Both the position numbers and the translations under genes were made by a program. A stretch of DNA of 64,000 nucleotides from Bacteroidota bacterium (lineage in GTDB: Bacteria; Bacteroidota; Bacteroidia; AKYH767-A; OLB10): contig JADKDR010000005.1 of the NCBI GenBank assembly GCA_016714535.1, positions 186,001 to 250,000 on the forward strand, written 5' to 3'. Under the pieces are notes generated by a model. The model was not told where the DNA came from and ran no database searches. It saw nothing but the letters and a program-made list of their open reading frames with translations. Of the stretch, positions 36,919-45,166 are shown piece by piece (the stretch's first letter is position 1; each line of letters starts with the position of its first letter).

Positions 36919-37860
36919 ATGAAAGTAACAGTAGTAGGCGCAGGCAATGTAGGTAGTACATGCGCCAATGTAATTGCACATCGCGAATTATGTAACGAAT
37001 TAATATTGGTGGATATCAAAGAAGGAATTGCCGAAGGCAAATCGCTTGATATGTGGCAAACATCGCCAATTAACTTATACGACACGCGTATTAAAGGTGT
37101 AACCAATGACTATAACGCTACCGCAGGCAGCGATGTAGTAGTTATAACTTCGGGCTTGCCACGCAAACCCGGAATGAGTCGCGATGACCTTATTGCCACC
37201 AATGCAGGAATCGTAAAATCGGTAACCGAGAATATCAAGAAGCATTCACCCAATGCCATTATTATTGTTGTTTCTAATCCACTTGATGTAATGACTTATT
37301 GTGCTTACCTCAACAGTGGTTTCGATTCGAAACGTGTGTTTGGTATGGCTGGAATTTTGGATACAGCCCGCTACCGTGCGTTTCTGGCCGAAGCGTTAAA
37401 TTGCTCCCCTAAGGATATTCAAGCGGTATTAATGGGAGGTCATGGCGATACCATGGTGCCGCTTCCCCGTTATACAACAGTTAGCGGTATACCAGTCGCT
37501 GAGTTAATTGATGCTGCCAAGCTAGACTCAATTATAGAAAGAACCAAGAAAGGTGGTGGCGAACTTGTTAACCTTATGGGTACCTCTGCATGGTACGCTC
37601 CAGGAGCGGCTGCAGCGCAAATGGTTGAAGCTATAGTAAGAGACCAAAAGCGTATTTTCCCCTGTTGTGCTCTTTTAAATGGAGAGTATGGTCTAAAAAA
37701 TATATACCTGGGAGTTCCTGTTAAATTGGGTAAAGCAGGAATCGAAGAAATAATTCAATTAAAGCTTAATGCTGACGAAATGAACTTGCTCACTCAAAGC
37801 GCAGCAGCTGTAAAAGAGGTGATGGATGTATTGGATAAAATGCCGGAAATGACAGCATAG
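36919..37860 (+). CDS. mdh: Malate dehydrogenase
   Basis: NAD-dependent oxidation of malate to oxaloacetate in the TCA cycle; LDH-like tetrameric type. Residues: NAD-binding GAGNVGS at 7-13, substrate Arg82 and Arg88 in GLPRKPGMSR (Arg at 82 rather than Gln marks malate specificity), Asn120, Asp148/Arg151 in DTARYR and catalytic His175 in GGHGDTMVPL. The length of 313 is normal. A candidate promoter TTG-N19-TAATTTCG (36860-36889; one mismatch) precedes it, and a strong terminator follows, so it is monocistronic. Confidence 0.96.
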   Translation: MKVTVVGAGNVGSTCANVIAHRELCNELILVDIKEGIAEGKSLDMWQTSPINLYDTRIKGVTNDYNATAGSDVVVITSGLPRKPGMSRDDLIATNAGIVKSVTENIKKHSPNAIIIVVSNPLDVMTYCAYLNSGFDSKRVFGMAGILDTARYRAFLAEALNCSPKDIQAVLMGGHGDTMVPLPRYTTVSGIPVAELIDAAKLDSIIERTKKGGGELVNLMGTSAWYAPGAAAAQMVEAIVRDQKRIFPCCALLNGEYGLKNIYLGVPVKLGKAGIEEIIQLKLNADEMNLLTQSAAAVKEVMDVLDKMPEMTA

Positions 37861-37880
37861 TTCATCTTAAACTTAAAAGG

Positions 37881-37914
37881 AAAAGCGCTGCAATTTAGTT
37901 GTAGCGCTTTTTTG
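37881..37914 (+). terminator. Intrinsic terminator after mdh
   Basis: A 13-bp stem with one G-T pair (37881-37893 with 37899-37911, core AAAAGCGCT / AGCGCTTTT) around a TTTAG loop, then a T run. Confidence 0.88.
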
Positions 37915-37969
37915 TTGATAATTCTGCAAGTCGTTATTCAACTATTTTTTTTAATTAATAAATGAAAAC

Positions 37970-37977
37970 TACATTTG
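37970..37977 (+). promoter_or_regulatory. Bacteroidota -7 promoter box for the nuo genes
   Basis: TACATTTG exactly matches TAnnTTTG and lies 25 bases ahead of the nuoA ATG. Confidence 0.55.
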
Positions 37978-38002
37978 CACGAAAACGTATATATATCGAA
38001 AC

Positions 38003-38383
38003 ATGCTAAGTTCAATATTATTAAGTACACCTGCCGATTATGTTCCCATAGCTATGATGTTTGTGGTAGCCATTGGTTTTGTTATTACTACCATTTTTGT
38101 AACGCATAGACTAGGACCCAAGCGCGATACTAAAATTAAGTTGGAAGTCTTTGAATGTGGTATTGAATCAAAAGACAATGCTCGTGTTCCTTTTAATATC
38201 AAATATTTTCTTGTTGCCATATTATTTGTATTGTTTGATGTAGAGGTGATTTTTATGTACCCATGGGCAGCAAACTTTAGAGAGCTAGGATGGTTTGGTT
38301 TTGTTGAAATGATGATATTCCTTGGTACATTGCTTGTTGGTTTTGCATATGTGTGGAAAAAGGGTGCATTGAATTGGGATTAA
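38003..38383 (+). CDS. nuoA: NADH-quinone oxidoreductase subunit A
   Basis: Membrane subunit of complex I (ND3 type). The 126-residue protein has three hydrophobic helices (about 10-30, 68-90 and 95-115) and the conserved FECGIES loop (about 49-55) on the cytoplasmic-facing side, plus FNIKYFLVAILFVLFDVEVIF, the strongest nuoA signature (about residues 61-81). The first gene of the operon, driven by the TACATTTG box just upstream. It is followed by an unusual gap of 313 bases before nuoB. Confidence 0.95.
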   Translation: MLSSILLSTPADYVPIAMMFVVAIGFVITTIFVTHRLGPKRDTKIKLEVFECGIESKDNARVPFNIKYFLVAILFVLFDVEVIFMYPWAANFRELGWFGFVEMMIFLGTLLVGFAYVWKKGALNWD

Positions 38384-38696
38384 ACCGATAGCTCAAATTA
38401 ATCTTGTTTTGAAAGAGAAGTTTCGAATAGGTGATAAAACATTCCACAAAAAAAGGGCACCTCATAAATAGTTCGAAAGAATAAATGTAAACACATAACA
38501 AGATAATTTTTAATGCATGACTGAACGATTTTTATCGAAACTTTTTAAGTCAGGGGTGGTTGTATAGATAAGGGTAAATTGATAGGTTAACACATGGAGC
38601 TAAAAAAATTAAAGATTTATGCTAATAGAGAAAACCTGTATGAATTATAATATATAGTATTTACTCAAAAACGTTATTAATAGTAAAAATTGAAAA
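38384..38696. other. 313-base gap between nuoA and nuoB
   Basis: No gene, RNA family or clear terminator was seen. The sequence is very AT-rich, with only a small hairpin-like CGAT-TTTT-ATCG at about 38526. In most complex I operons nuoA and nuoB are nearly adjacent, so a gap this long is notable; the region may be a long untranslated spacer, a decayed gene, or hold a second promoter. Confidence 0.5.
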
Positions 38697-39230
38697 ATGG
38701 CTGAAGTAGAGAATATAGAAAGTTACGAAGGGCCTGGATTTATGGCCACCAAGTTAGACAAGATAGTAGGCATGGCTCGCAAAAATTCGTTGTGGCCATT
38801 GCCTTTTGCCACCTCTTGTTGCGGAATTGAATTTATGGCAACCATGGCTTCACATTATGATTTAGGGAGATTTGGATCTGAACGATTAAGCTTTTCGCCA
38901 CGGCAGGCCGATATGCTCATGGTAATGGGTACCATTGCCAAAAAAATGGGACCAGTATTGCGACAAGTTTATGAGCAAATGGCAGAACCACGTTGGGTAC
39001 TCAGTGTAGGCGCATGTGCTAGCACCGGAGGAATATTTGACACCTACAGTGTTTTGCAAGGTATTGATAGAGTAATTCCGGTAGACGTATATGTGCCAGG
39101 TTGTCCACCACGTCCTGAGCAAATACTTGACGGAGTTTTAGAAATTCAAAAATTAGTGGAAAACGAAAGTTTGCGCAGACGCAATAGTGACGAGTATAAA
39201 GCCTTGCTTGCCTCTTACAATATGGAATAA
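38697..39230 (+). CDS. nuoB: NADH-quinone oxidoreductase subunit B
   Basis: Peripheral-arm subunit carrying the terminal iron-sulfur cluster N2, next to the quinone site. All four N2 ligands are present: Cys41 and Cys42 (tandem in TSCCGIEF), Cys107 in VGACASTGG and Cys136 in PGCPPRPEQ. The length of 177 fits. It ends one base before nuoC (TAA-T-ATG), so the two are translationally coupled. Expressed with nuoA or from an unseen promoter in the long gap upstream. Confidence 0.96.
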   Translation: MAEVENIESYEGPGFMATKLDKIVGMARKNSLWPLPFATSCCGIEFMATMASHYDLGRFGSERLSFSPRQADMLMVMGTIAKKMGPVLRQVYEQMAEPRWVLSVGACASTGGIFDTYSVLQGIDRVIPVDVYVPGCPPRPEQILDGVLEIQKLVENESLRRRNSDEYKALLASYNME

Positions 39231-39231
39231 T

Positions 39232-39729
39232 ATGAATACACCCAACAAAGACAATTTTACCGAGTTACTCAAGGCTGATTTTGCCGAAGGTATAATAAAC
39301 TCTTCTCTTGAATATGACATATTGTGCGTTGAAGTGAAAAATGAAATAGCACATGATGTAATCTCATCATTAAAGGAAAAGCATGGATTTGCTTTTCTCA
39401 CTAGCTTAAATGCCATGCATTTTCCTGATTTAAAAAGCAAGTTTGGCATGGTATATCATTTACATAATCTGCCCCAAAATCTAGTGGTTCGCGTAAAATC
39501 TTTTGGCAACAATGAGCATCCACAATTTAAGTCACTATGCGATATATTTCCTTCGGCTAATTGGATGGAACGACAAGAGTATGATTTCTTTGGATTTCAT
39601 TTTGATGGACATCCAAACCTAAAGAGAATATTAAACATGGATTCGCTGGAAGGATGGCCACTGCGTAAAGAATATCCTCTGGAAGATCAAACACGCACAG
39701 ATAAAGACGATCGCATGTTTGGTAGATAA
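39232..39729 (+). CDS. nuoC: NADH-quinone oxidoreductase subunit C
   Basis: 30-kDa-type subunit of the complex I peripheral arm. The C-terminal signature is visible: FPSANWMERQEYDFFGFHFDGHPNLKRIL (about residues 104-130) and PLRKEYPLED (about 143-152). The frame is open from a GTG at 39187 inside nuoB, but the ATG at 39232 (MNTPNKDNF), one base after the nuoB stop, is the natural start and gives 165 residues. It is separate from nuoD, not fused as in some proteobacteria. Confidence 0.93.
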   Translation: MNTPNKDNFTELLKADFAEGIINSSLEYDILCVEVKNEIAHDVISSLKEKHGFAFLTSLNAMHFPDLKSKFGMVYHLHNLPQNLVVRVKSFGNNEHPQFKSLCDIFPSANWMERQEYDFFGFHFDGHPNLKRILNMDSLEGWPLRKEYPLEDQTRTDKDDRMFGR

Positions 39730-39758
39730 ATAACAATACATTAAAAAGAATCATTCCT

Positions 39759-41045
39759 ATGGCTAATAATAAAAATAAAATTGCTGCTACGCATGATGAT
39801 ACGATTGTATTATCTTTTGGCGAAGGAACGAACACCGGCAATGAGCAAGTTGTAGTTCGAGATAAGAAGGATAGATATACTACGCTTAATCTTGGCCCTA
39901 CACATCCTGCTACCCATGGCATCTTCCAAAATGTGCTCACCATGGATGGCGAAATTATTATAGATGCGGTTCCCACGGTGGGATACATACACAGAGCTTT
40001 TGAAAAATTGGCTGAGCGCAGACCTTATAATCAAATAACACCAATTACCGATCGTTTAAATTACTGCTCATCGCCCATTAATAACATTGGTTGGCATATG
40101 ACGGTAGAAAAACTTGCACGAATTGAAATTCCGAAAAGGGTTCAATACCTGCGTGTAATTATAATGGAGTTGGCACGCATTGCCGATCATATTATTTGCA
40201 ATTCGGTAATTGCGGTTGACAGTGGTGCCATGACCGGCTTCTTGTATGTATTTCAGTACCGCGAAAAAATTTATGAAATTTATGAAGAGATATGTGGCGC
40301 GCGCCTAACAACCAACATTGGACGCATAGGTGGATTTGAGCGCGAATTTCCGCAAAAGGCCTGGGAAAAAATTGAAGCATTATTAAAGGAATTACCAGCC
40401 GGGTTAAAAGAGTTTGAAAATTTGGTTGAACGCAATCGTATATTTATGGACCGCACCATTAATTGTGGACCCATCACCGCAGAGAATGCTTTGGCATACA
40501 GTTTTACAGGACCTAATTTGCGCGCTGCGGGCATCGATTATGACGTACGTGTTATGAATCCGTACTCAAGTTATGAAGATTTTGACTTTATCATTCCTAT
40601 AGGAACAAATGGCGATACTTACGATCGATTTAGGGTTCGAGAGCAGGAAATGTGGGAGAGCATGAGCATCATCAAACAGGCTATGCAAAAACTTACCACC
40701 CTTGCCGATAAAAGTACTTATCATGCAGAAGTACCAGAGTTTTATTTACCACCAAAAGAAGATGTGTATTCCAAAATGGAAGCCCTTATCTACCATTTCA
40801 AAATTGTGATGGGAGAAACAGAAATTCCCAAAGGAGAAGTGTATCATGCCGTAGAAGGTGGTAATGGTGAGTTAGGATATTATCTTGTAAGCGATGGTGG
40901 CCGCACACCGTATAGGCTTCATATTCGCAGGCCTTGTTTTATTTATTATCAGGCTTATCCCGAAATGATAAAGGGTGGTATGTTAAGCGATGCCATTCTT
41001 ACTATGAGCAGCATGAATGTTATAGCCGGAGAGTTGGATGCTTAA
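39759..41045 (+). CDS. nuoD: NADH-quinone oxidoreductase subunit D
   Basis: 49-kDa subunit that forms the quinone-binding cavity with NuoB. Hallmarks: LNLGPTHPATHGIFQ (about residues 44-58), DRLNYCSSPINN, GARLTTNIGRIGG, and the C-terminal YHAVEGGNGELGYYLVSDG. The length is 428 because of an N-terminal extension of ~40 residues rich in Asp/Glu/Lys, longer than the ~400 of most homologues. 29 bases after nuoC. In the usual order nuoE, F and G come next; here nuoH follows after 125 bases. Confidence 0.96.
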   Translation: MANNKNKIAATHDDTIVLSFGEGTNTGNEQVVVRDKKDRYTTLNLGPTHPATHGIFQNVLTMDGEIIIDAVPTVGYIHRAFEKLAERRPYNQITPITDRLNYCSSPINNIGWHMTVEKLARIEIPKRVQYLRVIIMELARIADHIICNSVIAVDSGAMTGFLYVFQYREKIYEIYEEICGARLTTNIGRIGGFEREFPQKAWEKIEALLKELPAGLKEFENLVERNRIFMDRTINCGPITAENALAYSFTGPNLRAAGIDYDVRVMNPYSSYEDFDFIIPIGTNGDTYDRFRVREQEMWESMSIIKQAMQKLTTLADKSTYHAEVPEFYLPPKEDVYSKMEALIYHFKIVMGETEIPKGEVYHAVEGGNGELGYYLVSDGGRTPYRLHIRRPCFIYYQAYPEMIKGGMLSDAILTMSSMNVIAGELDA

Positions 41046-41170
41046 TTAATTATACATGATACAGCGTGCAATAGTTGGAACGAACTAATAATGTTCTAAA
41101 CGGTGTTTCAAAATAAGTGCTTGTCAGGTGTTCCTGGCTTCAAACAAATTATAAAAAAGAACATAGAAAT

Positions 41171-42193
41171 ATGGAAATAGAATTACTCATAAAATTTTTG
41201 CTGGTAGTAGGGGTGTTTGCTGTAGCGCTAGGCATAGCAGCATACTCAACCTACGGTGAGCGCAAGATTGCTGCCTTTTTACAAGACAGATTAGGGCCAA
41301 ATCGCGCGGGGCCGTTTGGCCTTTTACAACCACTTGCCGATGGTGTAAAGATGATAATGAAAGAAGAAATCATCCCTGCACATGCCGACAAGTTTCTTTT
41401 TATTCTTGGTCCGGCTTTAGCCATGCTTACAGCCTGTATGACCGGGGTAGTAATTCCATGGGGAGGAACATTGCAAATTGGCGGACGCGAGTTTCCACTT
41501 CAAGTTACCGATATAAATATCGGTATACTCTATGCTTTTGCGGTAGTTTCTATAGGTGTATATGGTGTAATGATAGGAGGATGGGCCAGCAATAATAAAT
41601 ATGCACTGATGGGTGCGCTGCGGGCTTCATCGCAAATGATTAGCTATGAGTTGGCCATGGGTATGAGCATTGTTGCGTTGGTTATGCTTACAGGTGAACT
41701 TAGTTTAAGTAAAATTGTACAACAACAAAGTGGTTGGCATTGGAACGTGATTTATCAACCCCTTGGTTTTTTAATATTTATTGTTTGCGCATTTGCTGAA
41801 TGCAACCGCACACCTTTCGATTTACCTGAATGTGAAAGCGAACTGGTTGGAGGCTATCATACCGAGTATTCAAGTATGAAATTGGGCTTCTACCTTTTTG
41901 CCGAATATATCAACATGTTTATCTCTTCAGCAATTATCTCATCGCTTTATTTTGGCGGGTACAATTTTCCGGGATTAGACATGCTTAATTTATCGCATAA
42001 CTTAATGACCATTTTAGGCACTTTAATTTTCTTTGGTAAAATAGTTTTCTTCATATTCTTCTTTATGTGGATACGATGGACTATCCCTCGTTTCCGTTAT
42101 GATCAGTTGATGCACCTTGGCTGGAAGGTTATGATTCCGCTTGCAATAGTGAATATGATAATAACCGGTGCAGTCATATTGTGGTTAAGGTAA
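41171..42193 (+). CDS. nuoH: NADH-quinone oxidoreductase subunit H
   Basis: Membrane subunit (ND1 type) that connects the peripheral arm to the proton-pumping arm and helps form the quinone channel. Eight hydrophobic helices; conserved loops RLGPNRAGPFGLLQPLADG (about residues 37-55) and ECNRTPFDLPECESELVGG (about 212-230). ATG 41171 gives the normal ~340 residues; the frame opens earlier at a GTG (41117) but with no family sequence. The last nuo gene here: nuoI to nuoN do not follow; a weak hairpin and a convergent gene do. Confidence 0.94.
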   Translation: MEIELLIKFLLVVGVFAVALGIAAYSTYGERKIAAFLQDRLGPNRAGPFGLLQPLADGVKMIMKEEIIPAHADKFLFILGPALAMLTACMTGVVIPWGGTLQIGGREFPLQVTDINIGILYAFAVVSIGVYGVMIGGWASNNKYALMGALRASSQMISYELAMGMSIVALVMLTGELSLSKIVQQQSGWHWNVIYQPLGFLIFIVCAFAECNRTPFDLPECESELVGGYHTEYSSMKLGFYLFAEYINMFISSAIISSLYFGGYNFPGLDMLNLSHNLMTILGTLIFFGKIVFFIFFFMWIRWTIPRFRYDQLMHLGWKVMIPLAIVNMIITGAVILWLR

Positions 42194-42241
42194 TTTCTCA
42201 ATCTGCCTGTTTAGAGTATATCGGCTAAACAAATAATAATT

Positions 42242-42277
42242 AAGAAGGCACGCTACTTAGGGTACCTTCTTCTTTAT
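42242..42277 (+). terminator. Possible terminator after nuoH
   Basis: AAGAAGG / CCTTCTT arms (42242-42248 with 42265-42271) with an imperfect inner stem, followed by a short T-rich tract. Weaker than the other terminators in the window. Confidence 0.45.
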
Positions 42278-42478
42278 AAGGAAATCGAAAAAGTTTAAAC
42301 TGTGCAAAAGCAAATCACTGCTAGCAAGCTATAAGCAAAAAGTTTTTTGATAATAAGTGAAAGGCTTTTTAAAATTTAAGTAGCTCCAACTAAAGTTTTC
42401 AATTAGAACGTGTTTTACTAGTCGTTTATCTACGCTGCACGTATTAAAAACTTAATACGTGTTGGTGTTTATAACAAT

Positions 42479-42889
42479 TCATTCTGCAAATTTCCTTTCC
42501 ATCATAATCTCTGGTTTTTCAAGTTCGGTAAAGCCGTACTTGCGGTAAAGTTCTTTGGCAGTGCTGCTTCTAAGCAACATTTTACGAATAGTTGTATGTA
42601 TCTCATCATCTAAAATATATTCCACAAGTAACTTACCATAACCCTTGCCACTGTGAGGTGGTAAAATAAACACATCACACAAGTAGGCAAATGTTGCGCT
42701 ATCAGTTATTGTGCGGCCAAATCCTATTTGCTCACCATCGAGAAAGGCTCCATAACACTCCGAGTTTTGTATAGAGCGTTCAACTATATTTTTAGTAACT
42801 CCTTTTGCCCAATAACTATGATTACAGAGGTAATCATGTATCAGGTTCACGTTTAGCCGACTTTTGTCTTTGTTAATTTCTAATTTCAT
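42479..42889 (-). CDS. GNAT-family N-acetyltransferase
   Basis: A 136-residue Gcn5-related acetyltransferase. The acetyl-CoA-binding motif is PPHSGKGYGKLLVE (about residues 76-89), with the family's terminal LYRKYGFTELEKP segment (about 113-125). The substrate is unknown. Its ATG overlaps the stop of the upstream aminotransferase gene by 4 bases (ATGA), so the two are co-translated. This supports a shared pathway, perhaps acetylation of an amino sugar made by the aminotransferase, although sugar N-acetyltransferases of such clusters are more often of the hexapeptide type. Confidence 0.8.
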   Translation of the reverse strand: MKLEINKDKSRLNVNLIHDYLCNHSYWAKGVTKNIVERSIQNSECYGAFLDGEQIGFGRTITDSATFAYLCDVFILPPHSGKGYGKLLVEYILDDEIHTTIRKMLLRSSTAKELYRKYGFTELEKPEIMMERKFAE

Positions 42890-44100
42890 AGGATTATTTT
42901 TTTAACTGCATTATCCACAGCTTGTGTCACGGTAACTATATCTGCTTCGCTTAGGTGAAGATGCACTGGCAACGAAATTTCGTAACTGAAGTTAGCGTAA
43001 CTTATCGGGTAGTCAGTCATTTGGTAGCCGGCATTTTTATAGAACGAAAGAAGTGGCAAAGGAATAAAATGCACATTCACCGAAACGTCTGCATCAAATA
43101 TTTGCTGCATAACGGCATCGCGCTGCGCCTCAGTACAATTATTTATTCGAAGTGTGTATAAGTGATAAGATGTTTCGCGGTTATCATCTGCCAACACTGG
43201 CACGGTGTATTCTTTCTTATTAATAAAAAAGTTCTGGTATGCCATGCAAATTTCCTTTCGTCTAACAAGTAGCATGCTATCGTAGCGTTCAAGTTCTATT
43301 AAACCAATGGCTGCTGACAAATCTGTCATGTTACATTTATAGCCGGCCTCAATAATATCATAACGCCAATTCCCTTTTTGCATCTTGGCAAGGGCATCCT
43401 TGTTTTGACCATGTAAAGTAAATATGCAGAGGTATCGGTAGATGGCTTCATTATCGAAGGGGGCAGGCAGGTTAAGCACAATGGCACCACCTTCGGCAGT
43501 AGTAAGATTTTTTACTGCATGAAAAGAAAATACTGAAATATCGGTAAGTATACCTGCACGTTTACCTTTATAGGTTGCGCCAAATGAGTGTGCCGCATCC
43601 GATAAAATAAGAATCCTGGCAAGTTGCTGCTGTGCTTCGGTAGTTGCCTTAAATAATGAACGTATATCGTTATCGTTAACAATGGAATGAATTTCATCAT
43701 AGTCGCAAGGCAACCCCGCAAAATCTACCGGCATTATCACCTTGGTTTTTTCGGTAATGGCCGCCTTTATTTTTTCGGGCGAAATGCAGAAATCATCCTC
43801 ATTAATATCCACCAGCACAGGTGTTGCACCGCAGTGCATAACTACGTTAGCGGTGGCACTATACGTGTAGGCAGGCAATATGACTTCATCACCCGGCCCC
43901 ACGCCAAACCAACGCAATATTATTTCAAGACCTGCGGTAGCACTATTAAGGCAAAGGACATTGGGTGCATGACAGTATTCAGCAATTTTTTTTTCGAAAA
44001 GTTTGGTGCGAGGCCCTGTAGTTATCCATCCTGACTTGAGGGTAGCTACCACTTCGTTTATAATTTTATCGTCAATATAGGGAGGAGCAAATGCAATCAT
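42886..44100 (-). CDS. DegT/DnrJ/EryC1-family sugar aminotransferase
   Basis: PLP-dependent aminotransferase acting on keto sugar nucleotides for cell-surface glycans. Hallmarks in its 404 residues: PPYIDDKIINEV, SGWITTGP (24-30), the Ser/Thr-rich LNSATAGLE phosphate site, LPAYTYSATANV, the PLP Asp in LSDAAHSFGA (about 166-175) and Lys197 in SFHAVKNLTTAEGG. An insertion of ~25 residues around 141-165 is slightly unusual. The exact sugar is not readable. It is divergent from the glycosyltransferase cluster and co-translated with the GNAT gene downstream. Confidence 0.88.
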   Translation of the reverse strand: MIAFAPPYIDDKIINEVVATLKSGWITTGPRTKLFEKKIAEYCHAPNVLCLNSATAGLEIILRWFGVGPGDEVILPAYTYSATANVVMHCGATPVLVDINEDDFCISPEKIKAAITEKTKVIMPVDFAGLPCDYDEIHSIVNDNDIRSLFKATTEAQQQLARILILSDAAHSFGATYKGKRAGILTDISVFSFHAVKNLTTAEGGAIVLNLPAPFDNEAIYRYLCIFTLHGQNKDALAKMQKGNWRYDIIEAGYKCNMTDLSAAIGLIELERYDSMLLVRRKEICMAYQNFFINKKEYTVPVLADDNRETSYHLYTLRINNCTEAQRDAVMQQIFDADVSVNVHFIPLPLLSFYKNAGYQMTDYPISYANFSYEISLPVHLHLSEADIVTVTQAVDNAVKKIIL

Positions 44101-44202
44101 TCCTGCTTTTTTTTTGGCAATACTAAAAATATAAAATCACTTTCCCTTGATTTGTTTTTATATTACATATTTGCATCAAGTTCCAATTCCCCCAATAATG
44201 AA

Positions 44203-45162
44203 ATGCTAACCATATTATTTGTAATACCGGGTAGTCCTGAGGGCAACTCAATGATTTTTAGTAAACGTCAGGCCAGGCAGTTGGAAGAGGCTGGGCATAA
44301 GGTGGTTGTATTTTATTTGCAAGAGCGTGGAGGTATTATGGATTTAGTTAGGCAAACAAAGCTAGTAAAAGCACAAATCAAGCAGCACAACCCCGATGTA
44401 GTTCATGCGCATTATGGCACATTTACAGCTATGGTGGTGGCCCTGTGCCGGTTTAAGCGGACAATTATTACGTATCAGGGCAGTGACCTGAACATGTTAC
44501 GTAGCGAACCATGGCTAAAGGAGGTTGTTGCAAAACTATTTTCGCAACTTGCTTCCATTCAGGCTTACAAGGTTATATGTGTGAGTAAAAAGTTAAGGCA
44601 AAAATTAATTTTTGCCAGGAGTAAATGCAGTATCATTCCTATGGGAGTAGATTTGGAGCAATATTATCCAATACCCATGCAAGAAGCGCGAAACCAACTC
44701 AGATGGACCATTGATGCAAAAATTATTTTATTCAATTATAATAATGCAGCTGTAAAGCGTATTGACATTGCGCAACAGGCAACAGCACTGGTGCAGCAAC
44801 AAATGCCCGATTTACAATTGCATGTGCTGGATGGAAAGGTGGAGTATGAAAAGTTGCTACTTATGTACAATGCAAGCAACTGCTTACTTATGTGCAGCGA
44901 TAGCGAAGGCAGCCCAACAATGATTAAGGAGGCGATGGCTTGTAATTTGCCTGTAGTATCGTCTGATGCAGGAGATATATTTGAAAATATAAAAGCAACA
45001 AACCCCGTTGCAATGTGCAAGCAGCAAGCTGAGGACATAGCTTCAGGGATAATACAAGTTGTAAACAAAAATCAGCGTTCAAATGGGAGAGAGGTTGTTA
45101 CAAGTTTGCAGCTTGATAGCCATACCTTGTTGCAAAAATTAATTTATTTGTACCAATCTTAA
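44203..45162 (+). CDS. Glycosyltransferase family 4 (GT-B fold)
   Basis: Transfers a sugar from a nucleotide donor during surface polysaccharide assembly at the cytoplasmic face of the membrane. The 319-residue protein starts at ATG 44203 (MLTILFVIPGSPEG); the frame opens at a TTG 51 bases earlier without family sequence. N-terminal Rossmann half (about 1-160: VVHAHYGTFTA, ITYQGSDLN) and C-terminal donor half with CSDSEGSPTMIKEAMAC (about 243-259), the GT4 donor-binding motif. First gene of a four-gene operon with 4-base gap to the next. A CATATTTG near-match (44166-44173) may be the promoter. Confidence 0.87.
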   Translation: MLTILFVIPGSPEGNSMIFSKRQARQLEEAGHKVVVFYLQERGGIMDLVRQTKLVKAQIKQHNPDVVHAHYGTFTAMVVALCRFKRTIITYQGSDLNMLRSEPWLKEVVAKLFSQLASIQAYKVICVSKKLRQKLIFARSKCSIIPMGVDLEQYYPIPMQEARNQLRWTIDAKIILFNYNNAAVKRIDIAQQATALVQQQMPDLQLHVLDGKVEYEKLLLMYNASNCLLMCSDSEGSPTMIKEAMACNLPVVSSDAGDIFENIKATNPVAMCKQQAEDIASGIIQVVNKNQRSNGREVVTSLQLDSHTLLQKLIYLYQS

Positions 45163-45166
45163 AATA

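Noticed and set aside
39187..39231. GTG start of nuoC inside nuoB
   Set aside because: The ATG at 39232, one base after the nuoB stop, gives the normal nuoC length; the extension has no family sequence.
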